Origin: Allomuricauda sp. F6463D
Lineage (GTDB): Bacteria; Bacteroidota; Bacteroidia; Flavobacteriales; Flavobacteriaceae
Length of the DNA stretch: 64,000 nt
NCBI RefSeq assembly: GCF_023015965.1
Contig: NZ_JALKAN010000001.1
Coordinates: 372,001 to 436,000, forward strand
Direction: 5' to 3'
Program-made: the position numbers and the translations under genes
In this document: one piece after another, positions 43,112 through 52,669 of the stretch
How the letters are laid out: every line of letters starts with the position of its first letter
Numbering within the stretch: position 1 is the stretch's first letter
Notes under the pieces: model-generated
What the model saw: the letters and a program-made list of their open reading frames with translations, nothing else
What the model was told of the DNA's origin: nothing
Database searches by the model: none

Positions 43112-44482
43112 TTATTTCCCGATACAGAAATTAGAAAAAATATTCCCTAATAGATCATCGGTGGTCACACTCCCAGTAATTTCTCCCAGATGATAGAGTG
43201 CCTGTCGGATATCTATGGCCATAAGGTCACTGGAAAGTTCCATATCCAACCCTTCTTTTACCTTTTGTATTTCTTCCAGAGCTTTTAGCAAAGCATCATA
43301 ATGCCTGCTATTGGTGATGATGGTGGTATCACCACTCAACGCTCCGGAATCCACTAATGATAAAAGTTTGCTCTCCAATTCGGAAATGCCAGTTTTGTAT
43401 TTTGCTGATAATAACAGCACGTTGGGGATTTCTTCTTTGACTTTATTTATTTGCTTCTCGTTCAGAAGGTCCATTTTATTGCAGATGGGCAGCAATTGCT
43501 TGTTGGGATATCGATTTTGGATTTGTTCCAATTCCGCCTTATCAAAATCCAAACCATCAAAAAGGTAAATGATTAGCCGTGCCTTTTCAATTTTATCAAA
43601 TGTCCGTTCAATACCAATTTTTTCAACTACATCTTCCGTTTCACGTATTCCAGCGGTATCTATGAACCTGAAATTTATACCTTTTAAACTAATATGATCT
43701 TCAACCGTGTCTCGTGTGGTTCCTGCAATTTCACTTACAATGGCACGTTCCTCATTGAGCAAGACATTTAATAATGTGGATTTTCCAACATTGGGTTGCC
43801 CCACTATGGCCACCGGGATTCCATTTTTAATCACATTGCCCAATGCAAAAGAATCAATCAACTTTTTAAGCACTTCGCTAATTCTGGTAAGCAGTTCGTT
43901 GAACTGGGTCCTATCTGCAAATTCTACATCTTCTTGTGAAAAATCGAGTTCCAGTTCAATAAGCGAAGCAAAATTCAAGAGTTCTTGTCGTAGTTCTTGA
44001 ATTTCGTTGCTGAATCCCCCTCTCATTTGTTGCATGGCAATATCATGGGCCGCTTCGCTATCACTTGCAATAAGGTCGGCAACAGCTTCTGCCTGACTGA
44101 GATCCATTTTACCATTTAAAAATGCCCTGAGTGTAAATTCTCCTGCGGATGCTGCACGACAGCCATTCCTAAGTAACAGTTGAATGATCTGCTGTTGGAT
44201 AAAGGGTGAGCCATGACACGAAATTTCAATAACGTTTTCACCGGTGTAGGAATGTGGTCCTTTAAAAATGGAAACCAAGGCTTCATCCAAAATCTTATCA
44301 CCATCTACAATATTGCCCAAATGAATGGTGTGGCTTTTCTGTTGTTGCAGTTTTTTTCCTTTAATGGATTTAAAAAGTGTATCCACCAAGGTAATGGCGT
44401 CTGGGCCCGAAACTCGGATGACTGCTATGGCTCCTGTTCCCGAAGGTGTTGCTAGGGCTACAATGTTATCTGTGTACGACAT
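43112..44482 (-). CDS. mnmE: tRNA uridine-5-carboxymethylaminomethyl modification GTPase MnmE
   Basis: A 456-residue protein with the N-terminal tetrahydrofolate-binding domain (DNIVALATPSGTGAIAVIRVSG), helical domain and an inserted G domain: GQPNVGKSTLLN (G1), TTRDT (G2), DTAG (G3) and NKMD (G4). The C-terminal FCIGK carries the catalytic cysteine. With MnmG it modifies U34 of certain tRNAs. The frame is open to 44518, but the ATG at 44482 (MSYTDNIV) gives the normal N-terminus. It is transcribed on its own, upstream of the bS21 operon on the same strand. Confidence 0.95.
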   Translation of the reverse strand: MSYTDNIVALATPSGTGAIAVIRVSGPDAITLVDTLFKSIKGKKLQQQKSHTIHLGNIVDGDKILDEALVSIFKGPHSYTGENVIEISCHGSPFIQQQIIQLLLRNGCRAASAGEFTLRAFLNGKMDLSQAEAVADLIASDSEAAHDIAMQQMRGGFSNEIQELRQELLNFASLIELELDFSQEDVEFADRTQFNELLTRISEVLKKLIDSFALGNVIKNGIPVAIVGQPNVGKSTLLNVLLNEERAIVSEIAGTTRDTVEDHISLKGINFRFIDTAGIRETEDVVEKIGIERTFDKIEKARLIIYLFDGLDFDKAELEQIQNRYPNKQLLPICNKMDLLNEKQINKVKEEIPNVLLLSAKYKTGISELESKLLSLVDSGALSGDTTIITNSRHYDALLKALEEIQKVKEGLDMELSSDLMAIDIRQALYHLGEITGSVTTDDLLGNIFSNFCIGK

Positions 44483-44568
44483 GGGGCAAAAGTACAAATT
44501 AGCTGGTGGTTGTAACATTTTTAATGTTTTGTATACTGATATATTGAATCATCAAAATCAATCAAAAA

Positions 44569-44928
44569 ATGGAAATATTACATCAAAACGCAGTAAAAAC
44601 GGACAATACGTTGTTGGCCGTGACTCATCTTACACAACTTATATCGTATGCCACGGGCTTTGGAAGCCTAATTGTTCCCTTGGTTCTATGGTTATCAACC
44701 AGAAACCGAGTAGAAGGGATGGACGAGCATGGGAAAGCCATAATCAACCTCCAATTGAGTTTAATACTATATATAATTATTAGTATTCCGGCCATTTTGT
44801 TATTAGGCTTGGGGTTATTGGGATTATTGGGTGTTGCAATTCTTGGTTTTATTTTACCAATTGTGAATGCGGTGAAGGCATCTAACGGTGAATCGCCATC
44901 CTATTTTATGACGATTAAGTTTTTATAA
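44569..44928 (+). CDS. DUF4870 membrane protein
   Basis: A 119-residue membrane protein with three to four hydrophobic segments. The pattern DNTLLAVTHLTQLISYATGFGSLIVPLVLWL followed by a charged DEHGKAIINLQLS stretch is that of DUF4870, a small Tic20-like family of unknown function. It is divergent from mnmE and convergent with dnaN, with a strong bidirectional terminator directly after its stop. No functional partner is evident. Confidence 0.88.
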   Translation: MEILHQNAVKTDNTLLAVTHLTQLISYATGFGSLIVPLVLWLSTRNRVEGMDEHGKAIINLQLSLILYIIISIPAILLLGLGLLGLLGVAILGFILPIVNAVKASNGESPSYFMTIKFL

Positions 44929-44931
44929 ATA

Positions 44932-44961
44932 AAAAAGCTGGAACAATTGCTCCAGCTTTTT
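44932..44961. terminator. Bidirectional rho-independent terminator between DUF4870 gene and dnaN
   Basis: AAAAAGCTGGA (44932-44942) and TCCAGCTTTTT (44951-44961) form an 11-bp perfect stem with an 8-base loop. The A and T ends supply a U tract in both directions, serving the plus-strand gene ending at 44928 and dnaN ending at 44984. Confidence 0.92.
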
Positions 44962-44983
44962 CAATTATGGTTGGGTAGTTAAT

Positions 44984-46102
44984 TTAACTATTTAACATTA
45001 CTGGCATCACCAACATGGTAACATGTTCACCTTCGTCCAAGCCATCAATTGGGGTAAGGATACCTGCTCTGTTTGGTAAGCTCATTTCCAAGGAAACTTC
45101 GTCCGAGGACAAATTGTTCAGCATTTCCAGTAAAAACCGGGAGTTGAAACCAATTTGCATATCGTCACCTTGATAAGAACATGATAGTCGTTCTTCTGCT
45201 TTGTTGCTATAATCCACATCTTCTGCAGATATATTGAGTTCGGCACCTGCAATCTTAAGACGGATTTGATGTGTGGTCTTATTGGAGAAAATAGAAACTC
45301 TTCTAACCGAACTTTGAAATTGATTTCTCGCAATTGTCAACTTGTTCGGGTTTTCTTTTGGAATCACTGCTTCATAATTCGGATATTTCCCATCAATCAA
45401 CCTACATACCAACTCCGTATTGTCAAAATAGAATTTGGCATTGCTTTCGTTGTATTCAATGGTAACCTCTGATTCTGAACCTGCTAAAATTCCCTTCAAC
45501 AAGGTCAATGGTTTTTTGGGCATTATGAATTCTGCTACTTCCGAAGCTGTAACATCATGTCTTTGATATTTAACCAATTTATGAGCATCTGTGGCCACGA
45601 AAATCAAATTTTCTGGCGAAAATTGGAAAAACACGCCGCTCATTACCGGGCGAAGGTCATCGTTACCTGCGGCAAAAATAGTTTTGTTGATGGCCGTTGC
45701 CAAAATATCACCCAATAGGGTAGTGGAACTCGGATTGGAAACTTCCACTACTTTTGGAAACTCTGCACCATCGGCATATGCCAATGCATATTTACCATGG
45801 TTGGAACTGATTTCCACTGTATTGTTATCTTCAACAACAAAAGTTAATGGTTGTTCCGGGAAAGTCTTTAGGGTGTCCAACAACAAACGAGCAGGAACGG
45901 CTATGGTCCCCTCGGAATCAGAATCCACTTCCAAAACTGTACTCATTGTAGTCTCTAGGTCCGATGCGGAAACCGTTAACTTACTTTCCTTAAGGTCAAA
46001 CAAAAAATTATCTAAAATAGGCAAGGTGTTGCTATTGTTGATAACTCCTCCCAAAACCTGAAGTTGTTTCAATAGATATGTGCTGGATACGATAAATTTC
46101 AT
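44984..46102 (-). CDS. dnaN: DNA polymerase III beta subunit (sliding clamp)
   Basis: A 372-residue clamp protein with the three repeated clamp domains. It opens MKFIVSSTYLLKQLQVLGGVI and ends GEHVTMLVMPVMLN, in line with the VMPMRL-type C-terminus of the family. It encircles DNA and tethers the replicative polymerase. An extra in-frame ATG at 46105 is possible; 46102 gives the standard start. Upstream sequence holds a -7-like box at 46176-46183 and a leader hairpin at 46125-46159. Unlike in many bacteria it is not next to dnaA in this window. Confidence 0.96.
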   Translation of the reverse strand: MKFIVSSTYLLKQLQVLGGVINNSNTLPILDNFLFDLKESKLTVSASDLETTMSTVLEVDSDSEGTIAVPARLLLDTLKTFPEQPLTFVVEDNNTVEISSNHGKYALAYADGAEFPKVVEVSNPSSTTLLGDILATAINKTIFAAGNDDLRPVMSGVFFQFSPENLIFVATDAHKLVKYQRHDVTASEVAEFIMPKKPLTLLKGILAGSESEVTIEYNESNAKFYFDNTELVCRLIDGKYPNYEAVIPKENPNKLTIARNQFQSSVRRVSIFSNKTTHQIRLKIAGAELNISAEDVDYSNKAEERLSCSYQGDDMQIGFNSRFLLEMLNNLSSDEVSLEMSLPNRAGILTPIDGLDEGEHVTMLVMPVMLNS

Positions 46103-46124
46103 CAACGAAATACTTTAGTATTGT

Positions 46125-46159
46125 AGCCCTTTGGGCAATTTATCCCTGGTTAAAGGGCT
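46125..46159 (-). other. Hairpin in the dnaN leader
   Basis: AGCCCTTT (46125-46132) is the inverse of AAAGGGCT (46152-46159), an 8-bp stem with a 19-base loop, 23 bases upstream of the dnaN start. A smaller GCCC-TTT-GGGC hairpin competes with it at 46126-46136, so two folds are possible. Confidence 0.5.
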
Positions 46160-46175
46160 GTAAAATCAATAAAAA

Positions 46176-46183
46176 CAAATATA
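46176..46183 (-). promoter_or_regulatory. Putative -7 element for dnaN
   Basis: The minus strand reads TATATTTG, matching TAnnTTTG. The nearest TTTG upstream is 24 bases away (46210-46207), slightly longer than usual. The start site would be near 46170, upstream of the leader hairpin. Confidence 0.4.
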
Positions 46184-46222
46184 TCTCAAATGGATTAAGC
46201 AGAGAAACAAATTTATCAACAG

Positions 46223-47887
46223 TTAAGCGGAAAACTTGCGCCTCCTGTAGTAGCTAAAGAAGAGCCCGAACAACAATGTTAAAACTACTGGTAATCCAAT
46301 GTTTATAAGCTGCCACTTGGTTTTTTGCAACTCTATTTTTTTAACATCCAAAAGAGGAATCGAAACTTTCTTGTTCCGAATGTTAATAAGCCCGGTGTTA
46401 TCCAATAGGTAATTCGTACTGTTCACCAAGAATTCTTTGTTCCCATAGAAGCTATTGGTCCATTTGTCATATCCCAGTTCCAATGGTCTACCGTTTCGTA
46501 ATTGGTTTTTGATTATATCTCCATCCGAAATCACGATCATTTTATTTTCAGGGCCTTCTTCCATAGTATTTTTCAACTTTAATGGTTTTACCCTGTTCTT
46601 GTACATGGAGGTGAAATTACCTTCTATTAGGACCGCCAAAGGCTTGTTGCCATTATTGTAGGCTTCTCGATCTGGCTGTTGGTTGATCATATCCAGACTT
46701 ACAATCCTTGGTATTCCATCCATTTTAGATAGAGGGGAACTCTGCAATAAAATTGTTTTCTGGTAATCATTTTCCAAAACATCTATTGGGCTTGTAAACT
46801 GAAATCGAACTGCTTCAATATTGGTGTTGATAGGATGATTATTGTGTGAAAAAACCATTGGGTAATACAACCAAGGAAGCGGGTTGTACTGGGATTCATT
46901 TCCTTCGCCCGTAGCCAGAACTATTTGGGTAAAGTAAAGATCGTTCACCAAAACAGGATTAATTCTAACTCCATATTTAAAGAACAAATCCTTTAAATTA
47001 AGATCCTCTGGAATTGCAATGGCTTCTCCGCCACCCGCATAAATGCTATCCATTTCCATAACGACTTGATCCAGCATCCAAATGGACTTCCCGCCCTGGA
47101 CCATATATTGGTCCATTAGATATTTTTCTTGGTCGGTAAATGGCTGGGTAGGCTTTGCAACAATAGCCAGATCATACCCTTTTAGTTGATCCAATACCTT
47201 TTGTGGATTAGAGGTCACCGAGTCCAGGGTAATGGCACCAATGTTGTAATAATCGCGAATGGAGGTAAGGTAGTCAGCGATAAAAATATCATCTAGTTCA
47301 CCATTTCCTTTAATTACTGCTATGCTTTTTTTGTCTTCAATGCTCAATTTGGTAAAGGCATCGGCAAAGGCATATTCCAATTGCTGAACCGAATTGTTGA
47401 TGCGTTCTTCTGCGGTGGAACCCAATTTATTCTTTAGCAAAGGCACTTTTACAGTCTGGTTGTTATAATTGACCATTGCCCAAGGGAATACCAATTCGTT
47501 GGAAACTTTTCCATTTTCCTCAACGGTAACATTGGCGGGCTGCAACCCCAAACTCTGTAATTCGGCTACAGTCTGCTCTACAAGTTCCTCGTTTTCCAAT
47601 GGATTCACCAAATTATATTTGATGTTATTGTTTTTAGAACCAAAGGATTCCAATAATTGAATGGTTTCCGTTTTCAGTTTGGAGAATTCTGGAGGAATGT
47701 TCCCATCCAACAAAACATCCACAATAACTGGTGTTTCAAATTTTTGGACCACCTCTATGGCAGGTTCGGAAAGGGTATATCGCTTATCTTCGGTTAAATC
47801 AAACCTGGCATATAAAAAACTGGCCAATACATTGATGACCACAATCACTAGAACTACTTTTAGTATTGATACAAAAAACTTTCCCAT
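46223..47887 (-). CDS. gldG: Gliding-motility-associated ABC transporter substrate-binding protein GldG
   Basis: A 554-residue protein with an N-terminal membrane helix (about 8-27), a large extracytoplasmic domain of the GldG/ABC-type uncharacterised transport family (YTLSEPAIEVVQKFETPVIVDVLLDGNIP) and a C-terminal helix (LINIGLPVVLTLLFGLFFSY). Together with GldF and the ATPase GldA, encoded elsewhere, it forms an ABC transporter required for gliding in Flavobacterium johnsoniae. Its ATG overlaps the gldF stop by one base, so they are coupled. It is the last gene of the four-gene operon. Confidence 0.94.
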   Translation of the reverse strand: MGKFFVSILKVVLVIVVINVLASFLYARFDLTEDKRYTLSEPAIEVVQKFETPVIVDVLLDGNIPPEFSKLKTETIQLLESFGSKNNNIKYNLVNPLENEELVEQTVAELQSLGLQPANVTVEENGKVSNELVFPWAMVNYNNQTVKVPLLKNKLGSTAEERINNSVQQLEYAFADAFTKLSIEDKKSIAVIKGNGELDDIFIADYLTSIRDYYNIGAITLDSVTSNPQKVLDQLKGYDLAIVAKPTQPFTDQEKYLMDQYMVQGGKSIWMLDQVVMEMDSIYAGGGEAIAIPEDLNLKDLFFKYGVRINPVLVNDLYFTQIVLATGEGNESQYNPLPWLYYPMVFSHNNHPINTNIEAVRFQFTSPIDVLENDYQKTILLQSSPLSKMDGIPRIVSLDMINQQPDREAYNNGNKPLAVLIEGNFTSMYKNRVKPLKLKNTMEEGPENKMIVISDGDIIKNQLRNGRPLELGYDKWTNSFYGNKEFLVNSTNYLLDNTGLINIRNKKVSIPLLDVKKIELQKTKWQLINIGLPVVLTLLFGLFFSYYRRRKFSA

Positions 47888-48618
47888 TATTTTGGCAATT
47901 GTTTTAAACGTAGAAAGGTGATATATAAAAATAATAGGGTCAATGATATAAAGTAAACCAAATCTCGTGTATCTATTACCCCTCTTGCGATACTGTCAAA
48001 ATGTGACTTTGCACCTAAATCTTTCACCCATTGTTGTGTTTCCCCACTTGTAAACATGGAAGCGACGGCATCAAATCCATTAAAAATCAGAAAGCAGACC
48101 AAAATACCTACTAAAAAAGCTATGATTTGGTTATCTGATAGCGTAGAGGCAAATATTCCTATAGCTGTGTAACAAGCAATCAAAAACAAAAGCCCAAAGT
48201 AAGAGCCCAGAACCACTCCAAGATCAAAGTTGCCTTCTATTATTCCTAAACCAGATATGGCAAAAACATAGACTATGGTTGGGATAATGGCAATGACACA
48301 CAATAATAAAGCTCCCCAAAACTTACCTAGAACCAGTTTCCAAACAGAGATAGGTTTTATCAACAACAATTCTAAAGTACCCATTTTGCGTTCCTCCGAA
48401 AAACTTTTCATAGTGATGGCCGGTACCAAGAAAATAAAAATCCAAGGAGCCAATAAAAAGAAGTTGCTTAGATCGGCAAAGCCGTAATCAAAAATGTTGT
48501 ACTCGCCTTTGAACACCCACAAAAAAAGTCCATTGAGCAGTAAAAACGAGCCTACGATCAAATAGCCGATGGGCGATGTAAAAAAAGACCGTACCTCTCT
48601 CTTAAAAATTGCAAACAT
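47887..48618 (-). CDS. gldF: Gliding-motility-associated ABC transporter permease GldF
   Basis: A 243-residue permease with six hydrophobic helices. It opens MFAIFKREVRSFFTSPIGYLIVG and contains FLVPAITMKSFSEERKMGTLELLLIKPI, the ABC-2 permease coupling block. It partners with GldG immediately downstream, each joined by a one-base overlap (TAATG). No gldA ATPase gene is in this operon, as in F. johnsoniae, where gldA is separate. The upstream neighbour, an ABM-domain protein, also overlaps by one base. Confidence 0.95.
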   Translation of the reverse strand: MFAIFKREVRSFFTSPIGYLIVGSFLLLNGLFLWVFKGEYNIFDYGFADLSNFFLLAPWIFIFLVPAITMKSFSEERKMGTLELLLIKPISVWKLVLGKFWGALLLCVIAIIPTIVYVFAISGLGIIEGNFDLGVVLGSYFGLLFLIACYTAIGIFASTLSDNQIIAFLVGILVCFLIFNGFDAVASMFTSGETQQWVKDLGAKSHFDSIARGVIDTRDLVYFISLTLLFLYITFLRLKQLPK

Positions 48619-48920
48619 TAAGATGGGTTTGTTGATTGTAATTTGTTAACACTCCAAGCTTCTGGTTTATCGGAGAACAATTCTTTGGTATTGCTCCAAA
48701 CCTTTTTAAAGAAATCTGATTTTCTATAATTATCAAGATGTGTTTCCGTGTCCCAAAAACTATAGGTGAAAAATATGTTGGAATTATTAATGTCTTGATA
48801 CAATTCTACCATATTACATCCATCAAAAGCTAAGATATTATTTTTAGATCCTTCAAAGATTCGCTCAAAACTAGCAATATTTTCGGGTTTAAATGTCAGT
48901 TTTACGATGCGTATCAACAT
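48618..48920 (-). CDS. ABM-domain (antibiotic biosynthesis monooxygenase-like) protein
   Basis: A 100-residue protein of the dimeric alpha-beta barrel fold. MLIRIVKLTFKPENIASFERIF at the start and the FFTYSFWDTETHLDNYRKSDFF block match the ABM domain used by small monooxygenases and heme-degrading proteins. No catalytic residue can be named with confidence. The ATG immediately follows the stop of the SAM-dependent gene and its own stop overlaps gldF. Its link to gliding is unknown. Confidence 0.82.
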   Translation of the reverse strand: MLIRIVKLTFKPENIASFERIFEGSKNNILAFDGCNMVELYQDINNSNIFFTYSFWDTETHLDNYRKSDFFKKVWSNTKELFSDKPEAWSVNKLQSTNPS

Positions 48921-49751
48921 TTACAAGAAATTTATGGTTACAGTATCTCTATAATTCAATCCCAATAGGGAAGAAGCCCCACCTACAGAATTGAGGTCAC
49001 TTTTATATATGGCAAGCTCAATGTAGCCTGCAGAATTGAACAACGCCAAGGCATCACCGGGCCCTTTGCGCTGATTTCGCTCCAAATCATAATTAATGAT
49101 TCCGTTGTAGCTTTGATGTACCTGTCGAATTTTGGTAGTTCGAGCCATTATTTCAAACTTCCGTCCACTACGATAGGCTTCGAAAAGACTTTTTTGAATA
49201 TTGGTGACCACATTGCCGTAATTATCTATATAAATCACATTACCAGAAATGGTTTTGCCCTCGTTGGTGACTCTTGGTTCAAAATCACGTAATTCCTTTA
49301 ATTTTTCAAAGGGTTTGCCAATTACTTCCAATTTGCCGCCGCGAGCTATATGACAGGCTACTTGAACAAATATATTTAGAACGGGAAAGGAACCGGATTC
49401 GGAATTGGGTATACTGATTTCGACGACTTTTTCAGGTTTTATTTCAGACGTGATCAAGGAAATCACCCCACTGTTGGCACTCACAAAATAATGTCCGTCC
49501 ACTTGCACAACAATATGCTCATTTTCTGGAGATATGTCGGAGTCAACACCAACTAAATGAACCGTTCCTTTTGGAAAGGATTGGTAGGCATTTTTAAGGA
49601 TATATGCACATTCTTGGATATTGAAAGGACTTATGGCATGCGATATATCAACAATTGCATTATTGGGAAGATTACTCAGTATAGCACCTTTCACAGCACC
49701 CACAAAGTGATCTTTATATCCGAAATCTGTAGTTAAGGTTATAATCGCCAT
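48921..49751 (-). CDS. SAM hydroxide adenosyltransferase (DUF62 family)
   Basis: A 276-residue protein related to the fluorinase/duf62 enzymes, which split S-adenosylmethionine to adenosine and methionine with water. The N-terminal IITLTTDFGYKDHFVGAVKGAI is the family hallmark, with HLVGVDSDI and a C-terminal beta domain holding VIYIDNYGNVVTNI. The purpose of SAM hydrolysis is unclear. It starts the four-gene operon ending with gldG and diverges from phoH across about 50-120 bases. Confidence 0.92.
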   Translation of the reverse strand: MAIITLTTDFGYKDHFVGAVKGAILSNLPNNAIVDISHAISPFNIQECAYILKNAYQSFPKGTVHLVGVDSDISPENEHIVVQVDGHYFVSANSGVISLITSEIKPEKVVEISIPNSESGSFPVLNIFVQVACHIARGGKLEVIGKPFEKLKELRDFEPRVTNEGKTISGNVIYIDNYGNVVTNIQKSLFEAYRSGRKFEIMARTTKIRQVHQSYNGIINYDLERNQRKGPGDALALFNSAGYIELAIYKSDLNSVGGASSLLGLNYRDTVTINFL

Positions 49752-49871
49752 GCAATACTGTTGATATGTTTTTCCGTGTTCAAATTGATTTTTAATTAAG
49801 TTTGTGTGGTAAAATTAGGCAAAAAAGAAAGAATATTATTCTTCAGAAACAACTGTAACACCGTACTTTTT

Positions 49872-50819
49872 TTGAACGAACTTATAATTGAACTCACAGA
49901 AATCAGCCCTCAAGAATTTTTTGGGCAACAAAACGCCAACATTGAGCTACTGAAAAGATATTTTCCTAAACTCAAGATTGTAGCACGGGGCAACAAGATT
50001 AAGGCCTATGGCGATGAAGAACTTTTGGCAGAGTTCGATAAACGTTTTGATGAGCTCGTCAGTCAGTTTGCCAAATACAACAAACTGGATGAGAATATGA
50101 TAGAACGGGTGCTCACCAGTACCAGTAAGGAAGATTACATTTCTTCCTCGGGCAGTAATGATGTTCTGGTGCACGGAGTAAGCGGAAGGCTCATAAAAGC
50201 CCAGACGGTTAATCAGCGTCGTTTGGTGGATGCTTGCAAATCCAACGATATGGTTTTTGCCATTGGCCCTGCCGGAACGGGAAAAACATATACTGGAGTA
50301 GCTTTGGCCGTAAAAGCCTTGAAAGAAAAACAAGTTAGACGCATTATCTTAACACGTCCTGCGGTGGAGGCTGGGGAAAATCTTGGATTTCTTCCAGGTG
50401 ACCTTAAAGAAAAGTTAGACCCTTATATGCAACCACTTTATGATGCGCTAAGGGATATGATTCCTACTGAAAAGTTGGAGAAATATATAGAGGACGGTAC
50501 TATTCAGATTGCCCCAATGGCATTTATGCGTGGCCGTACATTGGACAATGCCTTTGTTATTTTAGATGAGGCACAGAATACCACTCATGCCCAAATGAAA
50601 ATGTTTTTGACGCGTATGGGGAAAAATGCCAAGTTTTTACTAACAGGTGATCCAGGCCAAATCGATTTGCCCAGAAGAGTGATTTCAGGTTTAAAGGAAG
50701 CATTGCTTATTTTGAAGGATGTGGATGGTATTAGCATGATCTATCTGGATGATAAGGATGTAATCCGACATAAATTGGTAAAAAAGGTGATCGATGCCTA
50801 TCAAAACATTGAACACTAA
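49872..50819 (+). CDS. PhoH-family ATPase
   Basis: A 315-residue PhoH protein with the ATP site [22 protein letters not shown] (Walker A) and [23 protein letters not shown] (Walker B). These proteins are thought to act in RNA metabolism under stress. No ATG is placed suitably; a TTG at 49872 yields the family's usual opening ([20 protein letters not shown]), while the frame runs further up to a GTG at 49806. It precedes purC by 25 bases, and the two likely share a transcript. Confidence 0.9.
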   Translation: MNELIIELTEISPQEFFGQQNANIELLKRYFPKLKIVARGNKIKAYGDEELLAEFDKRFDELVSQFAKYNKLDENMIERVLTSTSKEDYISSSGSNDVLVHGVSGRLIKAQTVNQRRLVDACKSNDMVFAIGPAGTGKTYTGVALAVKALKEKQVRRIILTRPAVEAGENLGFLPGDLKEKLDPYMQPLYDALRDMIPTEKLEKYIEDGTIQIAPMAFMRGRTLDNAFVILDEAQNTTHAQMKMFLTRMGKNAKFLLTGDPGQIDLPRRVISGLKEALLILKDVDGISMIYLDDKDVIRHKLVKKVIDAYQNIEH

Positions 50820-50844
50820 AATCAATGCTAAAATAATTATGGGA

Positions 50845-51798
50845 ATGAATACGCTCATGTCCACAGATTTTAATTTTAAAAACCAAAAATCTGTTTATAA
50901 AGGTAAAGTAAGGGAAGTTTATACCCTGGAGGATGATATTTTGATAATGGTGGCAACAGACCGTTTGTCCGCTTTTGATGTGGTAATGCCCAAAGGAATA
51001 CCCTATAAAGGCCAAATATTGAACCAAATCGCCACTAAAATGATGGAGGCGACAAAGGATATTGTACCCAATTGGTTAATGGCAACACCCGATCCCAATG
51101 TAGCGGTAGGCAAAGCCTGTGAACCCTTTAAGGTGGAAATGGTGATTAGGGGCTATATGTCCGGCCATGCAGCACGGGAGTACAAAGCAGACAAAAGAAT
51201 GCTCTGTGGGGTGCCGATGCCTGACGGGATGAAAGAGAACGATAAATTCCCCGAACCTATTATTACGCCGGCAACCAAAGCAGAGCAGGGTGATCATGAT
51301 GAGGATATTTCTAAAGAAGATATTTTAAGACGAGGTATTGTTTCCCAAGAAGATTACGAAGTACTGGAAAAATATACGCACGCACTTTTTAAAAGAGGAA
51401 CTGAAATTGCTGCCGAACGAGGTCTTATTCTGGTGGACACCAAATACGAATTTGGAAAAACTAAAGATGGGGAAATTGTATTAATCGATGAAATCCATAC
51501 CCCGGATTCTTCTCGATATTTTTATGCCGACGGATATGAAGAGCGCCAAGCCAAGGGTGAAGCACAAAAGCAGCTTTCAAAGGAATTTGTACGACAATGG
51601 TTGATTTCCAATGGATTTCAAGGATTGGAAGGTCAATATGAAGTTCCCGAAATGTCCGATGAATACATAGCATCCGTATCCACACGTTATATAGAGCTCT
51701 ATGAAAACATTACTGGCGAGAAATTTGTGAAAAGTGATATTTCAAATATTCAAGAGCGGATATTGACCAATGTAACGGCATATTTGGATAATAATTAA
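50845..51798 (+). CDS. purC: Phosphoribosylaminoimidazole-succinocarboxamide synthase
   Basis: A 317-residue SAICAR synthetase that joins CAIR and aspartate using ATP in purine synthesis. KGKVREVY near the start is the nucleotide-binding loop, and [21 protein letters not shown] with later [17 protein letters not shown] and [29 protein letters not shown] segments are diagnostic. The start is one of several close ATG codons (50839, 50845 or 50857). It follows phoH on the plus strand. No terminator is obvious after it. Confidence 0.95.
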   Translation: MNTLMSTDFNFKNQKSVYKGKVREVYTLEDDILIMVATDRLSAFDVVMPKGIPYKGQILNQIATKMMEATKDIVPNWLMATPDPNVAVGKACEPFKVEMVIRGYMSGHAAREYKADKRMLCGVPMPDGMKENDKFPEPIITPATKAEQGDHDEDISKEDILRRGIVSQEDYEVLEKYTHALFKRGTEIAAERGLILVDTKYEFGKTKDGEIVLIDEIHTPDSSRYFYADGYEERQAKGEAQKQLSKEFVRQWLISNGFQGLEGQYEVPEMSDEYIASVSTRYIELYENITGEKFVKSDISNIQERILTNVTAYLDNN

Positions 51799-52383
51799 TC
51801 AGAATAACTATTTTATCGCTGATATCTTAGTTCATAAAGATAAAGTAGATTAAGCTCGGAAAATAGATTCTGAATTATCTTGATTTCAAGTGAGAATTGA
51901 AAGCATCCGTAGCGTTTCCCGCTATGAGATTCAACGGTTTCTTGGTTTTTTAGACGTTGGACATGGATTGGACAAGAAGGTTCAGTTTATTGCGTCCTCA
52001 AAATTCTATGCACCGACCAACTCTTTTCCATTAAGCATTACAAACATTGTTGTGCTCAAATAAATCTTCAAAGTTGACATTGGATTTCAAAACATCACAA
52101 TGGGTGTTTTAGTAAGAAGCAATCACTATTGTAAATATTCAATTTATTTTAAATTGCTCTTTTCAAGGGAAATAGATGGTAATTACTGTCTGTGTATTAT
52201 TTCAAAATAACGATTATGGTTGTATCTTCAACCAATCCCTTCCCATCCGGTTTTATTGTATTAGGGACATCCAGGCGCCTGATTTCTTGCATTTCAGATT
52301 ATGCAAGTTGGCACCGTATCAATATACCAACACTAACATGGGAAAAAGAACGGATTATATGTAACTAAACAAACCAATAAATT
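51799..52383. other. Intergenic region between purC and the acetate module
   Basis: A 585-base stretch with no convincing gene. Short frames are present, but none has family features. A small TAGCG-TTTCC-CGCTA inverted repeat lies at 51911-51925. The promoter of the symporter-acs operon should lie in its right half, but no clear -33/-7 pair was seen. The sequence is not clearly a relic of any element I recognise. Confidence 0.5.
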
Positions 52384-52647
52384 ATGTCGGAAAAACAAAA
52401 AAAGGCTACGGCCTATTGGAAAGAGAACTTGAGGTACCTGGTCATACTATTAATTATATGGTTCGTGGTTTCCTACGGAGCTGGCATCCTTTTTAAAGAT
52501 GCTTTAAACACAATTCGATTGGGAGGTTTTAAACTGGGATTTTGGTTTGCGCAACAGGGATCTATCTATGTTTTTGTCATCCTCATTTTTGTATACGTGC
52601 ATCTAATGAACAAATTGGATAAAAAATACGGATACAACGAAGATTGA
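52384..52647 (+). CDS. DUF4212 small subunit of a sodium:solute symporter
   Basis: An 87-residue membrane protein with two hydrophobic helices (about 20-38 and 57-75). KKATAYWKENLRYLVILLIIWF and the central GFKLGFWFAQQGSIYVF block match the DUF4212 family, the accessory subunit found before SSS-family acetate symporters. It probably forms a complex with the large subunit encoded 22 bases downstream. It is the first gene of a three-gene acetate operon. Confidence 0.93.
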   Translation: MSEKQKKATAYWKENLRYLVILLIIWFVVSYGAGILFKDALNTIRLGGFKLGFWFAQQGSIYVFVILIFVYVHLMNKLDKKYGYNED

Positions 52648-52669
52648 TTAATCGACAAAAACAATAATT

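Noticed and set aside
49806-49871. GTG start at 49806 for phoH
   Set aside because: The extra 22 residues do not resemble the family N-terminus, while the TTG at 49872 restores it exactly. A non-ATG start remains somewhat uncertain.
51890-52364. Short frames between purC and the acetate operon, including one at 52176-52364
   Set aside because: None shows a domain, signal peptide or good start, and the residues look random. No transposase relic could be demonstrated.
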